From contig JAAAUF010000637.1 of NCBI GenBank assembly GCA_015499985.1, positions 1-12,199 of the forward strand: 12,199 nucleotides of DNA. The letters run 5' to 3'. A program made the position numbers and the translations under genes. The stretch is from Haplosporangium gracile. Its lineage: Eukaryota; Mortierellomycota; Mortierellomycetes; Mortierellales; Mortierellaceae. Of the stretch, positions 1 through 7,667 are shown piece after piece. Under the pieces are notes generated by a model that saw only the letters and a program-made list of their open reading frames with translations, was not told where the DNA came from and searched no databases. Each line of letters starts with the position of its first letter. Position 1 is the stretch's first letter.

Positions 1-60
1 TGTGCCCTGGACGGTGCTCTTCTTGTTCCTCCCTTCGAAAGAGAAGGAGAGGAAGATTAG
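1..60 (+). CDS. Possible 3' end of a gene entering from the left edge (partial)
   Basis: Frame 1 is open from the window edge and ends at TAG (58-60), giving a 19-residue tail with the hydrophobic stretch ALLVPPF and the charged ending EREGEED. An acidic C-terminus followed by AT-rich sequence and an AATAAA at 137-142 is what a gene end would look like. The other two plus frames are also open over this short stretch, so the frame choice rests only on the plausible tail and the polyadenylation signal. The product cannot be named. Confidence 0.3.
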   Translation, partial: CALDGALLVPPFEREGEED

Positions 61-136
61 AGGGGCATTGACTAACGGCGGGTCTACTAGTTTAGCCATT
101 AGGATAGTATGAAATAGTATGCATATTACAGAAAAG

Positions 137-142
137 AATAAA
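137..142 (+). terminator. AATAAA polyadenylation signal for the left-edge gene
   Basis: A canonical AATAAA lies 77 nt after the possible stop codon at 58-60, in AT-rich sequence. It supports a plus-strand transcript ending here, but such a hexamer also occurs by chance in AT-rich DNA. Confidence 0.3.
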
Positions 143-804
143 TCCTATACAGATGAAAGCGTTATGGTGGCAAGAAGAGAGCCAAAATGACATTGATCGA
201 GGAGTCCATATGGCATGGTGCTCTTTTGTGTTGTACTTCTGTCATGCGTCAATTTTACTAATGAGACTATTGACAGCGGGAAAAAGAAGGAGAGAGCGAG
301 CTTTGAATGGAAGGGTGATTGAATGAGCAAAGGAATTATGGCCACCATTATTTGTATATCCGAAACTGTCTTTTGTTCTGTTACACATGTATAGGCCTGA
401 GTTAGGCAGAAGATCAATTTAAGATCGGCGCAGAGGGCGGTGGTGTCGGGAAGGAGAATCAACCTTTTGTTGATCGTCAATTTTCTTTTGGAGAAAGCGG
501 AGTACCATTCTGTCTGGAATATTCCTCGCATTATGGCCTCACTTGCTAATCTTCAATGGGCACCATCCCCCCTTTTCTCCTTCCTCTCCTGAGGTCTCGG
601 GCTGCGCGTGTATGGCTGGCTGACTGGCGACTTGGTCGGATAGGTTTATTGTTATTCTGTATAGGCTTGAGGTGAACCCGGAAAAAGCCGAGAAAAGAAA
701 AATGCGAAAAGGAAAGAAGGGTGTTTCTACGCGATATTTAACTGGTAGCACATCTTCGCATGATCCAATTGCTGTTCTGGTTCTTTTTTTTTTGTACCAA
801 AGAA

Positions 805-1010
805 GTAAGCTGAAGGAATGAGGAAGAGTGCAAAGGGTGGACAAGGAAAAGAGAAGGGAGAGGGAGGGATAATAAAGAAAAGTGAACCACAGCGAATGAC
901 GTGATAGGAGCACTGGGCATCCATGCCAAAAGAAACAAAGCATAGAATTGAAAAAGATTGATCTAGAGAGAAGAAAGGAAAAAAAAAAAAAGGAAGCAAT
1001 TCAAGGGAAA
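805..1010 (+). other. Polypurine stretch (polypyrimidine on the minus strand)
   Basis: The plus strand is strongly A/G-biased here, with long pure-purine runs such as the one near 843-870 and the A-run at about 979-991. The minus strand is therefore CT-rich, resembling the CT-rich leader found before the TUTase start at 4255-4440. It could mark the promoter of an unrecognised minus-strand transcript, but no credible coding sequence follows it. Confidence 0.5.
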
Positions 1011-1063
1011 ATACAGCTACCAGCTGAAAAAATATAAAAAAAATTGCCACTAAGCGTTCAACT

Positions 1064-1213
1064 CTATGCCTTCCAACCTCTCCTGTTCACATGTAAACCG
1101 TTCGATTCTTTTCGTTCTGCTTCTCTCGTTTTTCTCGTGTTTCTTGTTTTTCTCGCTCCCATGTAGCCAGTTTTCCTTGTTCTTCTCGTTTTTCTCATCC
1201 CCATGTAGGTCAT
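1064..1213 (-). CDS. Small basic repeat-derived ORF, doubtful as a gene
   Basis: A 49-codon ATG-to-TAG frame on the minus strand runs through two copies of the tandem repeat. Because those copies are 42 nt apart, the peptide repeats in register: YMGMRKTRRTRKT is followed by YMGARKTRNTRKT. The product would be very rich in Arg, Lys and Thr. It resembles no family I know. It may be only a by-product of the DNA repeat; an RNA-seq or proteomic signal would be needed to call it a gene. Confidence 0.15.
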   Translation of the reverse strand: MTYMGMRKTRRTRKTGYMGARKTRNTRKTREAERKESNGLHVNRRGWKA

Positions 1214-1300
1214 TTTTCTCGTTTAACTAGTTTTTTTCACTCCCATGCCCCTCGTTTTTTTTCATTCCCAGTCACTTGTTTTTCTCGTGTAACTCGTCGT
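1087..1300 (+). repeat. Degenerate tandem repeat, period about 41 nt
   Basis: Two word types alternate. CATGTA-like words sit near 1090, 1160, 1203 and, decayed to CATGCC, 1244. T-rich words of the form CTCGTTTTTCTCG occur near 1125, 1143, 1182, 1214 and 1275. The last three CATG words are about 42 and 41 nt apart; the first gap is larger (about 71). Copies differ by substitutions and small indels, so this is an old, decaying minisatellite rather than a perfect array. Confidence 0.7.
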
Positions 1301-1865
1301 CTCAGTCGGCAATAGACGTATTCATCATCTGTGATCACCATTGTGCTTCACTCGCAATACTCTCTTTCATCCCCTCTCCCAAGAGCAACGAGAAAAAGCA
1401 AGTGCAAAAAAATGAAAAAAAATAATAGCAAAATTTCTAAGCTAGTACATGTTTTCACACCAATTTGGTCACCTTACAGGGCACAAGGCACGGTCATCAA
1501 GGCGTAGGCAACTGGAGAGGGTGATCAGTTGAAGAACGACGCCAGTGTTTCTCCACGCCTCTCGTATGAATAAGACGGAAAGAATTGGAGTCTTCACGTT
1601 TATGTCATTTCGAAACGGCCAAGCCATTTCAGTATGAAGAATGGGCTGAAAGCTGATTTTTTGTTATTTGCAAGATGGCCGAGTTCTGAGTGATTACCTT
1701 TACTGTGTAAGAAAAAGAAAGAAAGTGTAGCAATTGAGAAAAAAAAGATGTTGGTCAAGGTTGACTGCGTGGATGCGATTTCGGACCTATCCGCTCTTGC
1801 AGCAATCAAAATTGCAGAGTGAAGTAGAAAAAGAAAAAGAAAGGAAAGAAAAAGCGAATTTTGAC

Positions 1866-4254
1866 TCAGAAGCGAGGGTCCTGGATGCTGCCAGCAATCA
1901 TCTTCTTGGCAACGTCCCGAAGCTGTCGAGGGCTGGTGACCGAATCGCCAAAGTCATCCCAAGCATCTAGGATCCCTTGGCTGATCGCATATCCAGGCAG
2001 GCCAGTTTCAAAGTCGTACAGCAACTCCTCCTCAATCTCATTTTTCTCATCAAGCAGCTCCTCAATCAACTCCTGATTGATACTGGCTCCCGTGTGACTG
2101 CAAGCGACGGTAGCCTGTGCTCGCAGGAAGGCCTTGCTGGTGTTCATGAATCGCCATCCGGTGCACAACCAAGCCAGGTTACGGTCTAGAACGAAGGGAT
2201 CCTGGACGACGAGACCCGAGAACTTTTCCGGAAGGTATGTCACTGCCGTTCCAGGCATGAACATGCTGCATCGCTTGCCGTTGTGATCGATAGCGCCGAC
2301 AAAGTCCTGGTCCGACATCTGGTCTCCAGGGACAAGGCGATCCTCCCAGTCCTGAAACTTCTCCGCCGCGTAGGTGAAAAAGCTGATCACCAGGTCCGTA
2401 ACTGACTTGCGGATGACACTCTTGTCAAAGGGTCGTACTTTTGCCAGCTCGGTGTCGAAGGCGCAGTTGATAGACCGGGCGCCTGAAGTGGTAAAAGTCT
2501 GGCCTCTGGTAGTTCCTCTGGAAGCGGTGCTGGCAGCGGCAGTAGATCCACCAGTAGAAGAAGCAGTCCAACCGCCCTGCGGTGGCTGCTGCTTCCTGCG
2601 ACCTTGTCGAACCTTAATGTTGCCTTTGGGTTTGGCATGGGCAGACGAAACAGAGGCTGGTGCGGCAGGATTGCGGCTACCAGCTTGACCAGCAGAGTCC
2701 TGAAACGGAACATTTGGTAGAGCATTGGCAGCCTTGCCAGTAAAGAACCCAAAATCGACGCGTCGCCCCTGTTGATGCAACAGCTTGGGCAAGATACCCT
2801 TGGTCTGCAGGTAATGGATCGCAATCATGGCGACTGCAAAGTTACCCAGAGCCTCGTGGGAGCGACCATGGTTGTCTAATGTCCTTTGGACTGTAAAAAT
2901 GAATGGCTCGACGCGAGTATCGATATTAGCATAGGCCTGCAGAAGGTTGCGAACATTGAGGTCTGAAGGATTGTAAAGGGTGACCTGGCAGGTGAGCTGC
3001 GTCCTGATATCGTAGAAGCAGACGTAGTGGGGGTTGAGGTTGCAAGAGACATCGGCGTGTCTCTTTGCCGCGATCACAGACTTGAAGCCCGCATCCTTGA
3101 TTGTTTTCGCCAGTGCGTGAATGTCTCGGACACGCTCTTCGCCTGAGGGGTGTTGTTTGCCGATGGTCAACCTCATGAGTCTCTCGACCAATTCTTCATC
3201 AGTACTGCTGCGAGAAGTCGACTGTTCCTGGCCCTTTTTGTTGGACTCTGAGGTTGTACTGACGGAGTTGTCGAGGAGTCGTTGGACCAGCAATATCTCG
3301 AGGTCATAGTCCGAGATATGGATCCCTTGTGCCCAAGAGCTGTGTGAGTGCGAGAGAGAATGATTAAAATGCACTGATCAGCTTTGATTTTTACACAAAG
3401 TGCGCATCATCTGTTTCAGTGGCTGATTTGGATGGACACAGTGCAACGTACCTGAGGATGATAGCATCCATCGATGTAGCTTCTTGGACAGCATCGATGA
3501 GTTGCTGTTGCTTGCGCTGTCGGATAGAGTCCGGTGGAAGCTCCTATATGTGGGAGGAGAAATAATAGACAATAAACGTCAGCAAATAACATTTATATTC
3601 TAGGGTGAAAACATCATCATGCTGACAAAGCGAGTGATGTTGATATTAAGTTCGCCGACTTACTGTTTCAAGCTTCCGAGCGTAATCATCAGAAACCGCA
3701 TGGTGGAGCTTGGATTGCCGAAGGTCAACAAGACACTCGGTGCTGGTAAGGATGATTGCCTGTGGTGACGACGCCGACAGCCCATTTCTCTTCAGCATGC
3801 TCATCAAAAACTCGATTTCCTCTCGGTAGGGCTCTGGGACAAGGGTCACAAACCCTCTTCGGATCTCGGCCAGATCGTTACCTTGCAAGATATAGGTGCA
3901 GTAGATGAACTGACAGGCTTCGATACTGGCCTCGTCGCCAAGAACAAGTTTCTCGGTAAGTCTTTCGGGCAAGATCTTGAAGCGGGTTAGGTTGTTGGTG
4001 ATGTAGGAGACCACCCCGGATCCAGTGTTGAGACCAAGGCGGGTGATGGCTCTGCCACGCCAACGGTGGGTCTGTTTCATGGTGATTTGGTCATAGTAGT
4101 GAGCGATGTATGCAAATTTTGTGCTGAGCAGCATGGATGAAAAAGCGCTGCCAGTGGATTTGTTGTAGTGTTCGATAGAGTCGAAGAGGAGGTGTTCGAC
4201 GAGGTAGGCGACGAGTGTCTGCTCGACGAGAGTTGACTCAGGGTCCGTTGGCAT
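1866..4254 (-). CDS. Cid1/TUTase-family non-canonical poly(A)/poly(U) polymerase, catalytic site apparently altered
   Basis: The gene has three exons, 4254-3664, 3543-3452 and 3339-1866, joined by GT-AG introns at phases 0 and 2, and encodes 718 residues. The start ATG has A at -3 and a CT-rich leader. Residues 1-197 form an N-terminal region I do not recognise. The nucleotidyltransferase core starts near 225: SSWAQG stands where GS-type enzymes have Gly-Ser, then SDYDLEI gives Asp238 and Asp240. LTCQVTLYN (about 343-351) aligns with the family's CDIxxNN, so Gln346 replaces the third metal-binding Asp. The helix with NLLQAYANIDTRV follows. After a Gly/Ser/Ala-rich, basic linker (about 441-516) comes the PAP-associated domain (about 536-625), with FFTYAAEKF and QDPFVLDRNLAW. 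Family members add U or A tails to RNA; this one may be inactive or divergent. Family assignment is firm, activity is not. Confidence 0.85.
3340..3451 (-). other. Intron 2 of the TUTase gene (112 nt, phase 2)
   Basis: The donor GTACGT follows CTC AG, and the acceptor is CACACAG before CTCTTGG. Splicing creates an AGC serine codon across the junction and yields IILSSWAQG, placing the expected nucleotidyltransferase motif just before the DxD. An ATG at 3374 lies inside this intron and is not a start. Confidence 0.85.
3544..3663 (-). other. Intron 1 of the TUTase gene (120 nt, phase 0)
   Basis: Read on the minus strand, the donor is GTAAGT directly after an ACA codon and the acceptor ends CATATAG before GAG CTT CCA. 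Exon 1 would run into an in-frame stop six codons into the intron (3646-3648) if it were unspliced. Removal joins KLET to ELPPDS in frame. Confidence 0.85.
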
Positions 4255-4440
4255 CCTGTTGTGTTGTAGTGTAGGTGGATGGGATGTGTTGGGTTATTGT
4301 GAGTTGTAATGAAGGAGAGTGAGGAGAGAGTGTTTTTGCGTGTGTTCCAGGTCGGTGGATGTGAGAAGGTAAGAAGGTGAGGAAAGAAGAGAGTGAAGGA
4401 GAAAGAAGAAATGAGAAATAGAAGAGGAAAATGACCACAC
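4255..4440 (-). promoter_or_regulatory. CT-rich promoter and leader of the TUTase gene
   Basis: On the minus strand the sequence before the ATG goes from a nearly pure pyrimidine stretch (about 4380-4435) to a CA-rich leader (about 4255-4320). This order is typical of fungal promoters that start transcription at the edge of a CT block. It supports the ATG at 4254 as the true start. No clear TATA box is seen. Confidence 0.5.
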
Positions 4441-4702
4441 GCTTTTGACTGATCAAATATGCATCACTGTGAGAAACTGGGACATCAGCACCTTCATGAT
4501 GTTGTTGCTCGCCTGTACTTTCTTTCTTGCTCGTCTTTTTTCCAACCCTTTTCTTCTTCTAACGATTATGCTACAACGGAGCGCCAGGATCAATGTGTAA
4601 AGTAGGTACATCAACTGGTGTGCCTATGTGTTATCATGTACATGTGTGCGTGTGTGCAGTTTGTGATACAAAAAGGAAACAGACTTAAAGTAATGGGCAG
4701 AG

Positions 4703-5054
4703 ATGTGTCGCGTGACGGACAGTGACATTGTACGCGTCCCAAAAGACATACCCTTGCATATTTATTTTTTTTGTTTGTATTTTCTCTTTCCTCACTTCCT
4801 TTGCCTCTCAACAGTACTGTATCGACACCCTCGGGGCACAATCCCGTGGACAACACCTTAACCGAACTACATCAACTCCTTTGGCAACTCCCGTGAGTCC
4901 TGAATCGACTTTCAGGCCAAACTTCTACTCCCTCAGACCACAAGAGAGCAAGGACCTTACCATTATCAAAAGCAGAGACCAAACCATCATCCTCGTACAT
5001 CCTAACAACTCCAGCAAAGACAAGACAAGAAGCAAAGGCGCGCATAGACTATAG
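4703..5054 (+). CDS. Candidate small two-exon gene, or an upstream leader exon
   Basis: A 79-codon frame (4815-5054) opens right after a strong acceptor-like sequence, a pyrimidine tract ending CTCAACAG at 4814. An ATG at 4703 could supply a 9-codon first exon (4703-4729) ending at a GTACGC donor, and an 85-nt phase-0 intron would join MCRVTDSDI to YCIDTLG. The 88-residue product would contain TPLATPVSPES and a basic tail and matches no family I know. The frame has no ATG of its own. The CA-rich composition after a CT block fits a 5' leader equally well, so this is a weak gene call. Confidence 0.15.
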
Positions 5055-5273
5055 GGACAAAGGAAACAAAGACTCTACAGATACATGCCAATTCTCTCTT
5101 CGTCATTCTCCCCACAAGCCGCCAGGAGGCGCCTACCTTCTTTTGCACAATTAGCAATTGAAAAAAGGAAACTTTGACTGAAATAAGCTCTCCAATGCGC
5201 ACCATATCTTGTTTCTGGCTATGTGTTAAAAATTTCAAGCATAAGCACGAACAAGGATGTTCCACGTTTGCAT

Positions 5274-5279
5274 CACGTG
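5274..5279. promoter_or_regulatory. CACGTG E-box upstream of the YIPF gene
   Basis: A perfect palindromic CACGTG lies about 83 bp before the YIPF ATG. This is the standard site of bHLH factors in fungi. One six-base match is weak evidence by itself, but its promoter position is suitable. Confidence 0.3.
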
Positions 5280-5311
5280 TGGGCGTCGAATTTCGGGCGT
5301 AATGTAAGCGT

Positions 5312-5319
5312 TCACGTCA
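5312..5319. promoter_or_regulatory. TGACGTGA bZIP/UPR-like site in the YIPF promoter
   Basis: TCACGTCA on the plus strand reads TGACGTGA on the minus strand, 43 bp before the YIPF ATG. It matches the metazoan unfolded-protein-response element TGACGTG(G/A) and is close to the CRE. A secretory-pathway membrane protein would be a sensible target, but this link is inference from one short site. Confidence 0.3.
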
Positions 5320-5361
5320 TTTTCTACTCCTCTCTTCCTCTTCCACACCAACACATCAACC
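5320..5361 (+). promoter_or_regulatory. CT-rich to CA-rich leader of the YIPF gene
   Basis: A pyrimidine block (TTTTCTACTCCTCTC and onward) changes to ACACCAACACATCAACC immediately before ATGG. With A at -3 and G at +4 the ATG at 5362 has an ideal start context, which decides the start. Confidence 0.55.
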
Positions 5362-7246
5362 ATGGCAAACAAGGGTGCCTACGCCGCCATCGAAATCGAT
5401 GATGACGACGAGGTAAAAGAACGCAACACACACATACCTCAATTCGCGGAGCAGAACATAAGCCACGGACGCCAGGAACAATCTTAAGCCGTCAGACAGC
5501 TCCAATGGAACAACACGCCAAGACAGTCCAAGCTTCTTCAGTACCTTTGCCAAGCCCAGTTGGTGGATGCAGCAAAGCAGCAGTTCAACACACGAGATCT
5601 CAACAAGGAAAACACTTTTCCTCAGAAGCTGAGCACGAGGGTGAGAGGTGCACAACAGGATGAGGAATCCACCGTGGCGTCAGAGACTGAGACGGGATGC
5701 AGTTTCTCCTGACCTAGAAGCTCAAACTGACCATACTATTTGCCTTTGATTTGCATCTGATAGCTTCAATTCCAGAGTAGGTCTTTAACACCAAACAGGA
5801 CGAGCGTAGCAGGATGCGCGTACTGAGAATTCGCTACTGGACATATCAAGAGAACCTGAAAAAAAAGGCGTTCAGGAGCAAAACTGGAAGTTGGGACATA
5901 CTATGGAGAGGTCCAAAAGAGCACCTGTGACAGCAGAACGCTGCTCTACGAAGCATATTGTTAACCGTCAGACAAGCACCTATACATATCATTGCCAAAG
6001 GACTTCAGAACTATCGTCATTGCTTTGGACAAAACATCTTATATGCTAGTGTTCTTGGCGTTACTCATGTTACGATATCTCCAATTGTCCTCTTCGTCCA
6101 GGCTTCGCGTCGTCTTCCAACTCACCCAATGCAAGCGGAAACATCTCATCCAACAGCACGCCACAGCCCCGTCCCGCTGGTAAGAACTCATGTCGACCCT
6201 GAACATGGCCACGTCAGTGGCTTCTCTCAAAAACGCCATTGCTACAATAATTAACTCGCTTGCTCTCATGGTTTCCTTACAAACTGTTAGGATTCGGAGG
6301 AGCAGGAGCGTTTGACCCACACAGGAGCATCCAAGAGCAGGCGGGCGCGAGGCCCATCTGGTCTGTCGAGTACTATGCAAAGTTCTTTGATGTCGACACT
6401 GCTCAGGTATGTATTGTCATAAAAAATGAGTTTAATGTTTATTTAGGATACCTTTGTTTCAATTGTTCCTTTTAGTAGCGGATATAATTAATAACGCGTT
6501 TTCTGGGACACTTTTTGCAGGTAATGGAGAGGTGCTTTGCGAGTGTCATCCCCAAGGAGAACTTTTTGGATGTCATGCAAGGCAGCCCCGACCTCTATGG
6601 TAAACCCTCTTCTAATACACTTGAGCCAGCTATTGCTTCCCAAGACAAAGCAAAAGAACCAAACGGCCTCTTCCACATCCAATTGTTCTTAACTAATCCA
6701 AACTCTTTCATCTCATATTTTACATCACTCTTCAAAATAGGCCCATTCTGGATTGCGACGACGGTAGTATTCGTCCTCTTCGTGATCTCCTCCATCGTCG
6801 AATCCATCAACGCCTACGCTGCAGGAACGCCCTACAAATACGACTTTACCGCCCTCACCTTCGCATTCGGAACAATCTACTCCTACGCGTTTCTCGTCCC
6901 TACTGTCATCTGGGGCGCGACCAAATACTTCGGCTGCCAGCCGGATCTCCTCGACATGCTCGCTCTCTACGGTTACGGTTTGACGATTTGGATCCCTGTG
7001 GCAGTGTTGTGTGTGTTGCCGTCTGACCTGTTACGGTGGGGGTTTGTGATTGTGGGCGCGGCGGCGTCGGGTTTGTTTCTGGTGAGGAATATGTACCCAG
7101 TGCTGTCGAGGGCTGAGGCGCAGACGAGCAAGAGTATTTTGATCCTGGTCGTTGCTTTGCATGGGCTTTTGGCGCTCATGTTGAAGTACAAGTTCTTTGC
7201 GTACACTGTTTCCGCTCCTTCTCCGCCCCCTACCCCTACCCGTTAA
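5362..7246 (+). CDS. YIPF1/2-type (Yip5-like) Yip1-domain Golgi membrane protein
   Basis: Six exons, 5362-5412, 5764-5776, 6102-6179, 6291-6406, 6521-6599 and 6741-7246, join in consistent phase (0,1,1,0,1) into 280 codons plus stop. YIPF proteins are five-span membrane proteins of the ER-Golgi system that bind Rab/Ypt GTPases and affect vesicle traffic. The N-terminal cytosolic part carries the acidic IDDDDE and LQFQSF, matching LQFEEF of animal YIPF1. IWSVEYYAKFFDVDT (about 70-84) matches the family's FWTFEYYQTFFDVDT. SPDLYGPFW (about 108-116) leads into the membrane part, with spans near 117-136, 147-170, 184-206, 209-229 and 244-266. ALYGYGLTIWIP (about 187-198) is the Yip1-domain signature. 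The short Pro-rich tail SPPPTPTR ends the protein. The length is close to the human relatives. It is divergent to the TUTase gene and convergent with the F-box gene. Confidence 0.9.
5764..5776 (+). other. 13-nt microexon of the YIPF gene
   Basis: The acceptor CTGATAG precedes CTTCAATTCCAGA and the donor GTAGGT follows. The exon enters at phase 0 and leaves at phase 1, exactly as exon 1 and exon 3 require. It supplies Leu-Gln-Phe-Gln and the first base of a Ser codon, rebuilding the family motif LQFxxF right after the acidic EIDDDDE. No other piece in the flanking 351-nt and 325-nt introns restores both the frame and this motif. Confidence 0.75.
6600..6740 (+). other. Stop-free 141-nt intron of the YIPF gene
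   Basis: The donor is G|GTAAAC at 6599/6600 and the acceptor AAATAG|GC at 6740/6741. The length is 47 codons exactly and there is no stop in frame, so a naive reading passes through it. Removal joins PDLYG to PFWIA, precisely the conserved PDLYGPFW of YIPF proteins, so it is an intron in the functional message. Retention would insert 47 residues just before the first membrane span. Confidence 0.85.
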
Positions 7247-7289
7247 GTTTCTCCGTTTCTCGTTCTTATCTTTCTTTGAATAATTGAAT

Positions 7290-7295
7290 AATAAA
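7290..7295 (+). terminator. AATAAA polyadenylation signal of the YIPF gene
   Basis: AATAAA lies 44 nt after the YIPF stop codon and is followed by a T-rich run at 7318-7336, a normal fungal 3'-end arrangement. Confidence 0.6.
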
Positions 7296-7667
7296 AACTC
7301 ATGCTATTTTGATGATGTTTTTTTAATTTTTTTTTGGTAGTTGTGTGTGTGCTAAAATCTTATTTACAAAGTGGGGTTGGGTGTTTACTTCCAGAGAAGC
7401 AAGGGGTGGCAAATGGTGGTTCTAGAGAAGAAAAAAAAATAAAAGATAATGCTAAGGATAAAAGCATGCAAAAATGCGAGCTCGAATTCGTGCTCTTCAA
7501 AACATATGCCACCCCCTCCCTCTCCAAGATCCTCGCTGCTACAAAGTATACTCCGACAACTTTCCCTCCCTCTCCTTCCTCCTCCTCCTGATCCTGGTCT
7601 CTTACCACTCGCTCACAACCCTTGGTTGTTGGTTTTTTTTGTTGCTGTTGTTGCTTCTGGGAAGGCA
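7296..7667. other. Convergent 3' interval between the YIPF and F-box genes
   Basis: This interval must hold the 3' untranslated region of the minus-strand F-box gene. No minus-strand AATAAA (TTTATT on plus) is seen; a variant signal must be used. A minus-strand frame opening with ATGATG at 7671, overlapping the F-box stop, stays open to 7360 through Gln-, Glu- and Gly-rich sequence, but it matches no family. A mixed CAA/CAG run lies near 7640-7658. Confidence 0.5.

Larger units (their letters stand above)
61..1865. other. Gene-poor intergenic region of about 1.8 kb
   Basis: No frame on either strand shows a recognisable protein. The ORFs of 60-134 codons here are rich in Phe, Leu and Ser, as expected from random pyrimidine-rich DNA, and carry no family motif. 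The stretch holds a polypurine tract, a degenerate tandem repeat, a small basic ORF inside that repeat, and at about 1600-1865 the likely 3' untranslated region of the minus-strand TUTase gene. If a plus-strand gene ends at 60, this is a convergent 3'-to-3' interval that is unusually long beside the 421 bp of the other convergent interval in the window. Confidence 0.6.
4441..5361. other. Divergent intergenic region between the TUTase and YIPF genes
   Basis: About 0.9 kb lies between the TUTase leader and the YIPF start. It contains CT-rich blocks on the plus strand near 4518-4560, 4768-4810 and 5318-5345, a short GT-rich run near 4640-4660, and a CA-rich stretch at 4815-5060. It must hold the YIPF promoter and may hold an additional plus-strand transcript or an upstream leader exon. 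No RNA gene fold was recognised. Confidence 0.5.

Noticed and set aside
145..531. 128-codon minus-strand ORF with an ATG start
   Set aside because: The composition resembles random AT/CT-rich sequence, no domain or splice context is seen, and it sits in a region without other coding signals.
1108..1116. GTTCGATTC resembling a tRNA T-loop
   Set aside because: The flanking bases (AACC and TTTT sides) do not pair into a T-stem, and no acceptor stem or anticodon arm is present.
3010..3020. Asp324 (HADVSCNL) as the third catalytic Asp of the TUTase
   Set aside because: It is about 22 residues too early. The downstream anchor NLLQAYANIDTRV places the catalytic strand at LTCQVTLYN. I kept it as a possible refutation of the pseudoenzyme idea.
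3340..3374. Start of the TUTase at the ATG at 3374 (MHFNHSLSHS)
   Set aside because: These codons lie inside intron 2. Splicing exon 2 to 3339 restores the nucleotidyltransferase motif in frame.
5459..5640. Open frame within YIPF intron 1 as an additional exon
   Set aside because: The frame that looks protein-like (containing PSDSSNGTTRQDSPSF) needs a phase-1 entry, but exon 1 ends in phase 0, and the alternative acceptors run into stops.
6515..7246. Single 243-codon ORF read through 6600-6740
   Set aside because: It begins at a TTG inside the polypyrimidine tract of an intron and includes a 47-codon insert that breaks the conserved PDLYGPFW.
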